From Sphingopyxis sp. (lineage in GTDB: Bacteria > Pseudomonadota > Alphaproteobacteria > Sphingomonadales > Sphingomonadaceae): DNA of 64,000 nt. Position numbers and translations under genes: made by a program. Location: assembly GCA_016463225.1 (NCBI GenBank), contig JAEMRT010000017.1, positions 1 through 64,000 of the forward strand, in the 5' to 3' direction. The notes under the pieces were generated by a model, which ran no database searches, had not been told where the DNA came from, and worked only from the letters and a program-made list of their open reading frames with translations. Each line of letters begins with the position of its first letter. Within the stretch, counting starts at the first letter, position 1. This document shows, piece after piece, positions 53,351 to 61,659 of the stretch.

Positions 53351-53361
53351 AGGAGGCTGTC

Positions 53362-53682
53362 ATGGCCTGGATTTATCTTGCAATTGCCGGTGCGCTCGAA
53401 ATCGTCTGGGCGTTTTCGATGAAGCAGTCGGATGGTTTCACCCGGCTTGGGCCGTCGCTGGTCACGCTCGTCGCGGCGTTTGCCAGTTTCGCGCTGCTGG
53501 CGCTGTCGATGAAATCGCTGCCGCTGGGTACCGCCTACACGATCTGGACCGGGATCGGCGCGGTCGGCGCGTTTGTCGTCGGCATCGCCGTGCTGGGCGA
53601 ACAGGCGAGCGCGATGCGGATCGTCGCCGCGGTGCTGATCGTCAGCGGCCTCGTATTGATGAAACTGTCGTCGCCCGCCTGA
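53362..53682 (+). CDS. sugE: SMR-family exporter, SugE/Gdx type
   Basis: The 106-residue four-helix protein has WIYLAIAGALEIVWAFSMKQSDGFTRLGPSLVTLVAAF with the essential Glu13, and KSLPLGTAYTIWTGIGAVGAFVVGIAVLGEQ. The GFTRLxPS sequence fits the Gdx (guanidinium exporter) branch rather than EmrE multidrug pumps. gaggagg precedes ATG. It stands alone between the tRNA relic and the nag genes, convergent with nagE. Confidence 0.92.
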   Translation: MAWIYLAIAGALEIVWAFSMKQSDGFTRLGPSLVTLVAAFASFALLALSMKSLPLGTAYTIWTGIGAVGAFVVGIAVLGEQASAMRIVAAVLIVSGLVLMKLSSPA

Positions 53683-53688
53683 CCCCGG

Positions 53689-55374
53689 TCAGATCAGGAT
53701 ATGACAGATGTCGGGGTGCGGCCGGACGACGCCGCGCGTCAGTTGCACCAGCGCGCCCTCATCGATCCGCCCTGCGTCGGTGAGCTCGACGCGGTAGCGC
53801 CCATGGAGCGCGCGGACGGTGCGCACATTGTCGTTGCCGCCCAGCGCGCGGGCGATGTCGTCCGGCAGGGCGTCCCGCTCGTCGGCGCCGTCAGTTCGGG
53901 GCGGCGACGCTACGGAAGGTGGAACAGCCCCGCCGCCCGCCAGCGCCCCCCGAATTTCCTCGGCAACCAGGTCAGCGATTGGGCCGAGCACGACCTGCGC
54001 CGTCCTTTCCGATGGGCGGATGATGCCCCGCGCGCCGAGCGCGGTGAGCGCGGCATCATCGATCGCCTGATTGTCGGCGACGATCAGCCGAAGCCGGGTG
54101 GTGCAGGCGTCGACGCTGACCAGATTGGCCGCGCCCCCTAGCGCGGTGAGAAAAGCATCGCCGCGGGTGCTCCCAGCAGACGTGGAAGTCGTTTCGGTTA
54201 CCTGGCCTCTCTCGCGGCCCGGCGTTGTCAGATCAAACCGGCGGATGAAGAAGCGGAACAGCCCGTAGTAGAGTAGCGCGTAAACCGTACCGATCGGCAG
54301 CAGCAGCCACGGCCGGGTCGCGAGGCTGAAGTTCAGCACATAGTCGAACAGCCCCGCCGAAAAGCCAAAGCCAAGCTTGATATCGAGCGCGTTCATCAGT
54401 GCCATCGACGCGCCGGTGAGCAGCGCGTGGATCGCATAGAGCAGCGGCGCGACGAACATGAAGGTGAACTCGATCGGTTCGGTCACCCCGGTCAGGAAGC
54501 TGGTGAAGGCAAGACTGAAGAGCATGCCGCCCACTGCCTTGCGCCGCTCGGGCCGCGCCTCGTGATACATGGCGAGGCACGCAGCGGGCAGGCCGAACAT
54601 CATCACCGGAAAGAAGCCGGACATGAAGGCGCCGGCGTCGGGATCGCCCGCGAAGAAACGGCGCAGGTCGCCGGTCGCACCGGCGAAATCGCCGACGACG
54701 AACCATGCGGCATTGTTGATGATATGGTGCAGTCCAGTGACGATCAGCAGCCGGTTGAGCGTGCCATAGACGAACAGGCCGATCTCTCCGCTGTCGACGA
54801 CGGCGCGGCTGGCGGTATCGATCGCGCCGCTGATATGCGCATAGCCATAGCCAAGCACGGCGGCGAGCAGCAACCCCGCGACGCCGCTGGCGATCGGCAC
54901 GAAACGGCGGCCGCCGAAAAAGGCGAGATATTCGGGCAGCGCGATGGTCGCAAAACGGTTGTAGAAATTGCCGCCGATCAGGCCGGACAGGATGCCGATC
55001 GGTACCTCGAGCTTGTCGATCTGGCTTATGGCCCAGTTTTTCGCCGCCAGCGCCGCAGCGGCCTCGGGCAGCCCCGCGCTGACATCGGGCCGCGCGATCA
55101 GAAAGGTCTGCGCCCCGGTCGTCGTGATCAGATAGCAGACGACCCCCGCCAGCGCCGCAGCGCCATTGCCGTCGCGCGCAAAGCCCACCGCGACCCCGAT
55201 CGCGAACAGGATGCCGAGATTGTCAAAGATCGCGGCGCCCGCGGCCGAGATGAAGGCGATATCGAGCAGATCGGGCTGGCCGATGCGCAGGAGCAGGCCG
55301 GCGATGGGCAGCACCGCGATCGGCAGCATCAGCGCGCGGCCGAGCGGCTGGAGCGCTTCGAGCATCTTTCTCAT
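53689..55374 (-). CDS. nagE: PTS N-acetylglucosamine-type EIICB with an extra IIB-like domain
   Basis: The 561-residue inner-membrane permease has an EIIC domain (LEALQPLGRALMLPIAVLPIAGLLLRIG, NRLLIVTGLHHIINNAAWF, MMFGLPAACLAMYHEARP, GVTEPIEFTFMFVAPLLY) and an EIIB domain with phosphorylated Cys424 in LVSVDACTTRLRLIV. A third section after about residue 495 (IARALGGNDNVRTVRALHGRYRVELTDAGRIDEGALVQLTRG) repeats the IIB pattern but has no Cys at the site. EIIA comes from the adjacent fusion gene, which it overlaps by 4 bp. It imports and phosphorylates GlcNAc. Confidence 0.92.
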   Translation of the reverse strand: MRKMLEALQPLGRALMLPIAVLPIAGLLLRIGQPDLLDIAFISAAGAAIFDNLGILFAIGVAVGFARDGNGAAALAGVVCYLITTTGAQTFLIARPDVSAGLPEAAAALAAKNWAISQIDKLEVPIGILSGLIGGNFYNRFATIALPEYLAFFGGRRFVPIASGVAGLLLAAVLGYGYAHISGAIDTASRAVVDSGEIGLFVYGTLNRLLIVTGLHHIINNAAWFVVGDFAGATGDLRRFFAGDPDAGAFMSGFFPVMMFGLPAACLAMYHEARPERRKAVGGMLFSLAFTSFLTGVTEPIEFTFMFVAPLLYAIHALLTGASMALMNALDIKLGFGFSAGLFDYVLNFSLATRPWLLLPIGTVYALLYYGLFRFFIRRFDLTTPGRERGQVTETTSTSAGSTRGDAFLTALGGAANLVSVDACTTRLRLIVADNQAIDDAALTALGARGIIRPSERTAQVVLGPIADLVAEEIRGALAGGGAVPPSVASPPRTDGADERDALPDDIARALGGNDNVRTVRALHGRYRVELTDAGRIDEGALVQLTRGVVRPHPDICHILI

Positions 55375-57860
55375 CGCCGTGTCTCCTCAAACGCGCGGGA
55401 GAGTGCGCGGACTTCGGCTGCCGATTTGCATTGCAGCGCAAGTTCGGCGTGGGCGCGTGCTTCGACCAGCGTCAGGCCGCGGACAATTTGCTTCGCCTCG
55501 GCGACGAAGCCGGGGACCGCGGACAATTCGGTGGCGCCCAGACCGATCAGGATCGGCAGCGCGGCGGAATCGGAGGCGAGGCCGCCGCAAACCCCGACCC
55601 AGCGCCCGCGCGCGGTCGCGAGGCGGCAGGTTTCGCCGATCATGCGCAGCACCGCAGGGTGCATCGCATCGACCCCGGCGGCGACCGCGGGATTGCCGCG
55701 ATCCATCGCCAGCACATATTGGGTGAGGTCATTGGTCCCGATCGACAGGAAATCGGCCTCGGCCGCGAGCAGGTCGGCGGTCATCGCCGCGGCAGGGGTT
55801 TCAACCATCACCCCGACTTCGACCGGGGTCGCGATCCCCATTTCACCGCGCAGCCGGTCGACCAGCGCGCGCACCTGGCGCAATTCGTCGATGCTGGCGA
55901 CCATCGGGATCATGATCTTGCACTGGCCGACGGGCTCGACGCGCAGGATCGCGCGGATCTGCGTTTCGAGCAGGTCGGGCTGCGCGAGCGCGACGCGGAT
56001 ACCGCGTTGGCCGAGCGCCGGGTTTTCCTCGTGGGCGATCGGAATATAGGCGGCGGGCTTGTCGCCGCCGATGTCGAGCAGGCGGATGATCACCGGTTTG
56101 CCGGATAAGGCGTCGGCGATCGCCTGATAGGCGGCGTGCTGTTCGTCTTCGGATGGTGCCGTGTTGCGGTCGAGGAAGAGGAATTCGCTGCGGACGAGCC
56201 CCGATCCCTCCGCGCCTTTCGCGGCGGCCAGCGTCGCATCCGCCTCGCTGCCCAGATTGGCGAAGATTTCGATGCGCGCGCCGTCGGCGGTATGACACGC
56301 GTCCTTGGCCGCCGCCTGCGCCGCGTCGCGCCGTGCGGCGCGTTTCGCGAGCCGCGCCGTGAAGGCGTCGGTATCGGCGGGGAAGGGGGCGACCGTGAGA
56401 TGGCCCATCTCGGCATCGAGCAGCAGCGGGGCGCCGTCCTCGACGGCATCGAGCGCTTCGCCCATCGCGACGAGTGCGGGAAGGCCCATCCCGGCGCAGA
56501 GGATCGCGACGTGCGAGGTCGGCCCGCCGCGCGTCAGGCAGATACCGGCGGGTTTCATCGCCGCCAGCGATACCAGTTGCGACGGCAACAGGTCGTCGGC
56601 GACCACGATGGCGCCGGCCGGTACTGCAGCGCCGTCGAGCGGAGTGCCGGTCAACTTCGACAGCAACTGGCGTTCAATATCGACCAGATCGTCGATGCGT
56701 TCGATCAGATGGGCATTGCCCGTCGCGCGGATCGCGTCGATCTGGTCATGGATCGCCCCGCGCCAGGCAAAGCCGGCGCTGCGCCCTGCTGCGATGCGCT
56801 GTTCGGCGCCCGCGAGCAGTTCGGGGTCGTCGATCAGCGCGAGATGTGCGTGCATCACCGCGGCGACGCTGCCATCCGCGCTGTCGGCGTGTGCAGCGAT
56901 GCGAGCGCGTACGTCGTGTCGAGCCGCGACCAGCGCGGCGCGTTCGTCGGCGGCGTCAGCACCATCGCGGGCAACCGCGATCTCGGCCTGTCGCAGCCGC
57001 GCCGCCGGACCCATCGCGAGTCCGGGCGATGCGATCACCCCGCCGACCTGTCCGGTACGCAGCGGCTGTGAGGTGACAAGCGGCGCGGGCGCCGCGGTCG
57101 GCGCACTTTCGCCCATGTCGGTCGCCAGCAGCGCGATGATCGCCGCCAGCGCGGCTTCGGCATCGTCGCCGCGCGCTTGCACAACGACATCATCGCCAAA
57201 GCGCGTCCCCAGCGCGAGCAGCGCCACGGTGCTCCGCGCATCGCCGCGCTTGTCGCCGTTCAGGAGATGCAATTCGGCCTGAAACCCGCGGGCAGCTTCG
57301 CCAATCCGCGCTGCGGGGCGCGCGTGGATGCCGTGCGGCAGCGACAGCGTCACACTCTGTTCGATCACTGTTCCGTCGTCGGAGCGGCGGCGCACTTCGG
57401 CCTGCACCGGCACGAGTGTCATAAGCGCCTCGCAAGCGCCGATCGCACAGTCGGTCGAGCGGCGGCTGATCGCAAAGGCTTCGGCGTTGGTAACAATTAC
57501 TGGCGTAATCAGGCTGGCTGCGGACAGCGCGACGGCGTCGAGGTCAAAATGGATCAGCGGGTCGCCGCGGAGCACCGTCTGGCCGATCGCCACCAGCGGA
57601 GTGAAGCCTTCGCCCTTCAGCATGACGGTGTCGAGGCCGATGTGGATCAGCACCTCGGCGCCCTCGACGCTGCGCAGCGAAATCGCATGGCCTGCGTCGT
57701 GCAGCGTCACCACTTCGCCGTCGAACGGCGCAACGACGGTATCCCCGAGCGGCTGGATCGCTACCCCGTCGCCCATCATCCGCTGCGCGAAGACGGGATC
57801 GGGAACGCTGTCCAGCGTCGTCGCCCACCCTCTGAGTGGCGAGGTGATGATCAAGCTCAT
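55371..57860 (-). CDS. PTS EIIA-HPr-EI fusion protein
   Basis: The 829-residue cytoplasmic protein carries the whole general and sugar-specific phosphorelay. Residues 1-150 are a glucose-family EIIA (GHAISLRS and VLIHIGLDTVML, with the active His about 73), 160-245 an HPr (SLPHGIHARPAARIGE, His179), and from about 275 enzyme I (GGVIASPGLAMGPA; TRGGPTSHVAILCAGMGLPAL with His450; VRSEFLFLDR; VGVCGGLASD near the C-terminus). Phosphate passes from PEP through EI, HPr and EIIA to Cys424 of NagE. It lies 48 bp after nagA in the nag operon. Confidence 0.95.
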   Translation of the reverse strand: MSLIITSPLRGWATTLDSVPDPVFAQRMMGDGVAIQPLGDTVVAPFDGEVVTLHDAGHAISLRSVEGAEVLIHIGLDTVMLKGEGFTPLVAIGQTVLRGDPLIHFDLDAVALSAASLITPVIVTNAEAFAISRRSTDCAIGACEALMTLVPVQAEVRRRSDDGTVIEQSVTLSLPHGIHARPAARIGEAARGFQAELHLLNGDKRGDARSTVALLALGTRFGDDVVVQARGDDAEAALAAIIALLATDMGESAPTAAPAPLVTSQPLRTGQVGGVIASPGLAMGPAARLRQAEIAVARDGADAADERAALVAARHDVRARIAAHADSADGSVAAVMHAHLALIDDPELLAGAEQRIAAGRSAGFAWRGAIHDQIDAIRATGNAHLIERIDDLVDIERQLLSKLTGTPLDGAAVPAGAIVVADDLLPSQLVSLAAMKPAGICLTRGGPTSHVAILCAGMGLPALVAMGEALDAVEDGAPLLLDAEMGHLTVAPFPADTDAFTARLAKRAARRDAAQAAAKDACHTADGARIEIFANLGSEADATLAAAKGAEGSGLVRSEFLFLDRNTAPSEDEQHAAYQAIADALSGKPVIIRLLDIGGDKPAAYIPIAHEENPALGQRGIRVALAQPDLLETQIRAILRVEPVGQCKIMIPMVASIDELRQVRALVDRLRGEMGIATPVEVGVMVETPAAAMTADLLAAEADFLSIGTNDLTQYVLAMDRGNPAVAAGVDAMHPAVLRMIGETCRLATARGRWVGVCGGLASDSAALPILIGLGATELSAVPGFVAEAKQIVRGLTLVEARAHAELALQCKSAAEVRALSRAFEETRR

Positions 57861-57908
57861 CGGCTTACCCCCAAAATTTCCGCCGCTTATCGATATGCGG
57901 CTTGAATA

Positions 57909-59075
57909 TCATTGTGCGGCTTGGACGGAATCCAGCGCAGTGTTTGAAACAATCTTTCCGCTGATCCATGTCGAACGCGGTTGCAACGCGGCGTCGAGCC
58001 ATGCCCAGTCGGCACGCTGCCCCGGCGCAATCGCGCCGATGCTGTCGTGCAGCGACAGGAAAGCGGCAGGCGTCGCGCTGGCCATCGTCGACACGTCGGG
58101 TACCGACATTCCGGTAACTTCGACCGTCTTGCGCAGCGCCGCCGCCATATCGAGATGGGTGCCAGCGAGCGTGCCGTCCTCGAAAATGCACACCCCGTCC
58201 TTCACCGCAATGCGTTTGCCTTGCAGGGTGAATTCGCTGTCGTGGGTGCCGACGCTGGGCATCGCGTCGGTGACCAGCATGATGCGGTCGATACCCTTGG
58301 CCTTGACCGCGAGGCGGACCACCGCCGGGTGGAGGTGGACGTCGTCGACGATCAGTCCGCAATAGCTGTCCGAATCGAACGCCGCGCCGACCGCGCCGGG
58401 TTCGCGGTGATGCAGCGGCGACATCGCGTTGAACAAATGGGTGAAGCCGGTGAGCCCCGCGCCGATCGCGCGCTGCGCCTCGTCATAGGTGGCGTCGCTG
58501 TGCCCCGCGCTGACGACCACACCGTGGCGAACCAGCGTGCGGATATCCTCTTCGTCGCACAGCTCAGGCGCCAGCGTCAGCATCACGCGCCCGCGATGCG
58601 GCGCGGTGAGCGTGGCGAGCATGTCGTCATCAAGGCGGCGGATCTGGTGCGCCTCGTGAATGCCGCGCTTCACCTCGTTGATGAACGGGCCTTCGATATG
58701 GATGCCGATTACCCCGGGCACGCCCTGTTCAATCGCCGTATCGACCGCCGCCATGGCGGCGGCGATCTGCGCCGGCGTATCGCTGATCAGTGTCGGCAGA
58801 AAGGCGGTGGTGCCGAACCGCGCATGCGCGGCGCCGATCGCCGCAATCGCCGCGACATCGACCTGATCGTTGAACAGCACACCGCCGCCGCCATTGACCT
58901 GGGTGTCGATAAAACCGGGGAGCAGCCAGCCGCCCTCCAGGTCGATCACTCGGTCGGCGGGCGTCTCGCCCATTTTGGTGACGGCAGTAACGACGCCGTC
59001 GGTCACGGCAATATCTGCCGCGCCGACGGCGCCGTCCGGCAGTGCGACCCAGCCGTTGTGAAAGCGATAGATCAT
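57909..59075 (-). CDS. nagA: N-acetylglucosamine-6-phosphate deacetylase
   Basis: The 388-residue amidohydrolase removes acetate from GlcNAc-6-phosphate. LEGGWLLPGFIDTQVNGGGGVLFND, GIHIEGPFINEVKRGIHEAHQIR (metal Glu), VVSAGHSDATYDEAQRAIGAGLTGFTHLFNAMSPLHHREPGAVGAA (His pair) and LVTDAMPSVG with the catalytic Asp are all present. ATG 59075 overlaps the deaminase stop by 4 bp; the ORF track's longer start reads into that gene. It is second gene of the nag operon. Confidence 0.95.
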   Translation of the reverse strand: MIYRFHNGWVALPDGAVGAADIAVTDGVVTAVTKMGETPADRVIDLEGGWLLPGFIDTQVNGGGGVLFNDQVDVAAIAAIGAAHARFGTTAFLPTLISDTPAQIAAAMAAVDTAIEQGVPGVIGIHIEGPFINEVKRGIHEAHQIRRLDDDMLATLTAPHRGRVMLTLAPELCDEEDIRTLVRHGVVVSAGHSDATYDEAQRAIGAGLTGFTHLFNAMSPLHHREPGAVGAAFDSDSYCGLIVDDVHLHPAVVRLAVKAKGIDRIMLVTDAMPSVGTHDSEFTLQGKRIAVKDGVCIFEDGTLAGTHLDMAAALRKTVEVTGMSVPDVSTMASATPAAFLSLHDSIGAIAPGQRADWAWLDAALQPRSTWISGKIVSNTALDSVQAAQ

Positions 59076-60109
59076 AAAGTCTCGGTAACCTTGTTCAGAT
59101 GCGGAGGCGAGTCGGGGTTGCACCCCCGCGCCAGCGCCAGCGCGCTCGCCATGCGATAAAAGCTCTGGATCATCAGGATCGGTTCGATTGCCGGATGCGC
59201 GGCGATCGCGGGCAGGTCGCCGACCTCGGGATCAGCGAGCAGGACGGTCGCCCCGCGGCTACGAAATTCGGCGACCGCATCGCGGACGCTGATCGCCGCA
59301 CGGTCGGTCCCGCCCAGCGCCAGAACGTGAAAGCCTTTGCCGACGATCGCCATCGGGCCGTGGCGAACCTCGGCGGCGCTGAAACATTCGGCGTGGAGCG
59401 CCGCGGTTTCCTTGAACTTGAGCGCGGCTTCCTGCGCGGCGCCGAGGCCGTAGCCGCGACCGAGGACGAACAAATTGGTGGCATCGTGATACGCGGTGAC
59501 GGCGGGTGACCAGTCGAGGGCGAAGGCGTCGTCGAGGCGGGCCGGCAGGGTGCCGAGCGCAGTTTCGAGCGCTGCGTTTCTCGACCAGGCTGCGACGAGC
59601 GCCGCGATGGCCGCGAGCGAGCAGATGTAGGATTTGGTCGCGGCAACCGAGCGTTCGACCCCGGCGGACAGCGGGATCACGATGTCGGCGAGATCGGCGA
59701 GCGGCGTATCCGGCGCGTTGACGAGCGCGACGACAAAGGCCCCGGCGCCGCGCTGCTGCGCTACCGCCGCCAGCAGATCAGGGCTTTGGCCCGATTGCGA
59801 AATTGCGAGGCACAACCGGTTGCCGACGACCAACGGCGCATCATAGAGTGAGGCGATCGATAGCGCCGCGGACGCGGTCGGCGTCCCGGTCATCGTTTCG
59901 ATCAGATATTTGGCATAGGTCGCGGCATGATCCGACGAACCGCGGGCGCAGGTGACGACCGTCGCTGGTGGCGAAGCGTGAAGACGGCGCGCGATTGCGA
60001 TGAACGCGTCGCGATTCGCCTCCAACATGCGGGCGACCGCCGCCGCCGCTTCGCCCGCTTCCTGCTCCATCACCGTTTGTCGTCCGTCTAGCGCGGCGCT
60101 CAGCGTCAT
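59072..60109 (-). CDS. SIS-domain glucosamine-6-phosphate deaminase (NagB-II type)
   Basis: The 345-residue product has two SIS domains like the C-terminal half of GlmS but no glutaminase domain. TCARGSSDHAATYAKYLIET, CLAISQSGQSPDLLAAV, GVERSVAATKSYICSLAAI, LGRGYGLGAAQEAALKFKETAALHAECFSAAEVRHGPMAIV, and the C-terminal NPDSPPHLNKVTETL are typical. NagB-II enzymes convert glucosamine-6-phosphate to fructose-6-phosphate and ammonia, the last step of this pathway. It leads the operon nagB-II, nagA, EIIA-HPr-EI and nagE. Confidence 0.9.
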   Translation of the reverse strand: MTLSAALDGRQTVMEQEAGEAAAAVARMLEANRDAFIAIARRLHASPPATVVTCARGSSDHAATYAKYLIETMTGTPTASAALSIASLYDAPLVVGNRLCLAISQSGQSPDLLAAVAQQRGAGAFVVALVNAPDTPLADLADIVIPLSAGVERSVAATKSYICSLAAIAALVAAWSRNAALETALGTLPARLDDAFALDWSPAVTAYHDATNLFVLGRGYGLGAAQEAALKFKETAALHAECFSAAEVRHGPMAIVGKGFHVLALGGTDRAAISVRDAVAEFRSRGATVLLADPEVGDLPAIAAHPAIEPILMIQSFYRMASALALARGCNPDSPPHLNKVTETL

Positions 60110-60157
60110 CGATCTTGCCTCCGGATCGGGCGGCTCTGTGGCGCTCGATGCATTGGT

Positions 60158-60185
60158 ACTATATAGGTTATATAAAGCTCATCAA
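60158..60185 (-). promoter_or_regulatory. likely sigma-70 promoter of the nag operon
   Basis: On the - strand ttgatg (-35) and tatagt (-10) are spaced by 16 bp, about 50 bp upstream of the deaminase start, in an AT-rich stretch (ctttatataacctatatagtacc). The -10 overlaps the ctatatag palindrome, and the string cattggta just downstream also occurs at 61128, in the leader of the GntR gene. That would suit repression by the neighbouring GntR protein. Confidence 0.5.
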
Positions 60186-60322
60186 GAGGTATGTTCAAAA
60201 ATTCGGATTTTGATGATGGCGGGCTTGCAGGGGAGCCTTCCCGCCCTGCCTCGCGACCCTGCGCGCGCGCCGTCGGTCAGCGCGCCGCGCTGCCCCTCAT
60301 TGTGCGGTTGGCAAGGGCTGAG

Positions 60323-61060
60323 TTAGCCGTTCAACTCCGCCACGACGTCATAGGCGTCGCCGCGATAATAGCTTTGGGTGAATTCGGCGGTGCGCCCGTC
60401 GGCCAAAAAGCCGCGGCGTTCGATAAACAGGCCCGGCATGCCGGGTTCGATACCCAAAACCTCGGCTTGTTCGGGCGTGAACGCGATCGCGCGCAGACGT
60501 TGCAGCGCGCGTGCGGGCAAATGGCCGGCGGCCTCCAGCGCTTCGTAAAGCGACGCGCCGACGGCTTCGACCGACGGCAGGCAATAGGCGGGGATCGTCG
60601 CATATTCGAGCGCCATCGACGTGTCGTCGGCGTAGCGGATGCGGTGGAAACGATAGACAAGCGATCCCGGCGACAGGCCCAGCGACAGCGCCTCTTCGGG
60701 GGTCACCGCGCCGGCGGTCTTGCTCATCCATTTGCTGGTCGGCTTGCGGCCGCGCGACACCATATCCTCTGAAAAGGAGGTGAGTTTCGAAAAGCTCTTT
60801 TCGACCCGCGGCCGGGTGACGAAGGTGCCGGCGCCGCGGCGCCGCGCGACGATGCCGTCGGCGACAAGTCCGTCGATCGCCTTGCGCACGGTGATCCGCG
60901 ACACTTCGAATTCCTCGGCCAGGTCACGCTCGGTCGGGATTGCCTCTTCGGGCTTGACCATCTGCCCCTCGATCGCGTCGCGGAGAATTTTCTGCAATTG
61001 CAGGTATAATGGTGTCGGGTCGTCCTTGTGGAGCGGACCCACGCGTTCGATCAGTGACAA
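60323..61060 (-). CDS. GntR/HutC-family regulator of the nag genes
   Basis: The product of about 245 residues has a GntR winged helix (PLYLQLQKILRDAIEGQMVKPEEAIPTERDLAEEFEVSRITVRKAIDGLVADGIVARRRGAGTFV). A UTRA ligand domain follows (FSKLTSFSEDMVSRGRKPTSKWM, LVYRFHRIRYADDTSMALEYATIPAYCLP, GLFIERRGFLADGRTAEFTQSYYRGDAYDVVAEL). UTRA domains of this group bind sugar phosphates such as GlcNAc-6-P. TTG 61060 gives a normal N-terminus; the ATG at 61147 adds 29 unlike residues. It lies upstream of the nag operon, divergent from the hexosaminidase. Confidence 0.85.
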   Translation of the reverse strand: MSLIERVGPLHKDDPTPLYLQLQKILRDAIEGQMVKPEEAIPTERDLAEEFEVSRITVRKAIDGLVADGIVARRRGAGTFVTRPRVEKSFSKLTSFSEDMVSRGRKPTSKWMSKTAGAVTPEEALSLGLSPGSLVYRFHRIRYADDTSMALEYATIPAYCLPSVEAVGASLYEALEAAGHLPARALQRLRAIAFTPEQAEVLGIEPGMPGLFIERRGFLADGRTAEFTQSYYRGDAYDVVAELNG

Positions 61061-61659
61061 GGACGTTGCTCCACCTGATTGCCCCGGCGCGATGGCGATA
61101 AGACCAGTGCCGCCATCACATGTGTTGCATTGGTATCGTCGCGTCAATCATTGTTGCGGTCATGCATGCCAAGATCGCTGGCCTGTCGCGTGGATCGGCG
61201 CTTGATCTGTTCATAGAGACGATATGCCGACACGCAGCCAAGGGGCGTGCACGATCGGCTTTGGTATCGTCGGTGCCTTGCACGGTCGCCAGATCTCGAC
61301 AGGACCAATTTGGCTTTTGCTGCCGAATTCAGACAGGCAGATCGACCCGCTGCCTGTCCGCGGATGCTGCCCGGCGCCGCGCGTCGGGCGCAGATCAGGG
61401 TCGCAACCCTTGCCACGACCATGAAAGCCTCTTGAGCGCCGCAAGATTGCCGACCGCAATCGGGGGCTCTGGTCGCGCTGTCACCAACGTCAGAGACAAT
61501 ACTAATATAAAACCAATCTGACCGAGCTCGGCGAGGGGCAAGGCATGGATTGATATGGGTTTGCGAATATTTCTCTCAATTCGGTCGAATCCAAAAGCCG
61601 TTGACCGGTTCGCTACAGCATGACAAATCAGATACAAATTATCAAACGGGAGTGGATCT
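61061..61659. other. divergent intergenic region between the GntR gene and the hexosaminidase
   Basis: About 600 bp carry no recognised gene; the short ORFs on both strands here lack likeness. It includes the leader of the GntR gene with gcattggtatcg near 61127 and an AT-rich stretch 61490-61660 before the hexosaminidase (gacaatactaatataaaacc and ttgaccggttcgctac), where its promoter probably lies. Confidence 0.45.

Noticed and set aside
53273-53361. Guanidine-I (ykkC) riboswitch before sugE
   Set aside because: None of its conserved blocks is present; only one ACGR hairpin fits, the guanidine-II type.
61120-61521. 133-codon + strand ORF upstream of the hexosaminidase
   Set aside because: No family likeness, starts inside the GntR leader region and lacks a ribosome site.
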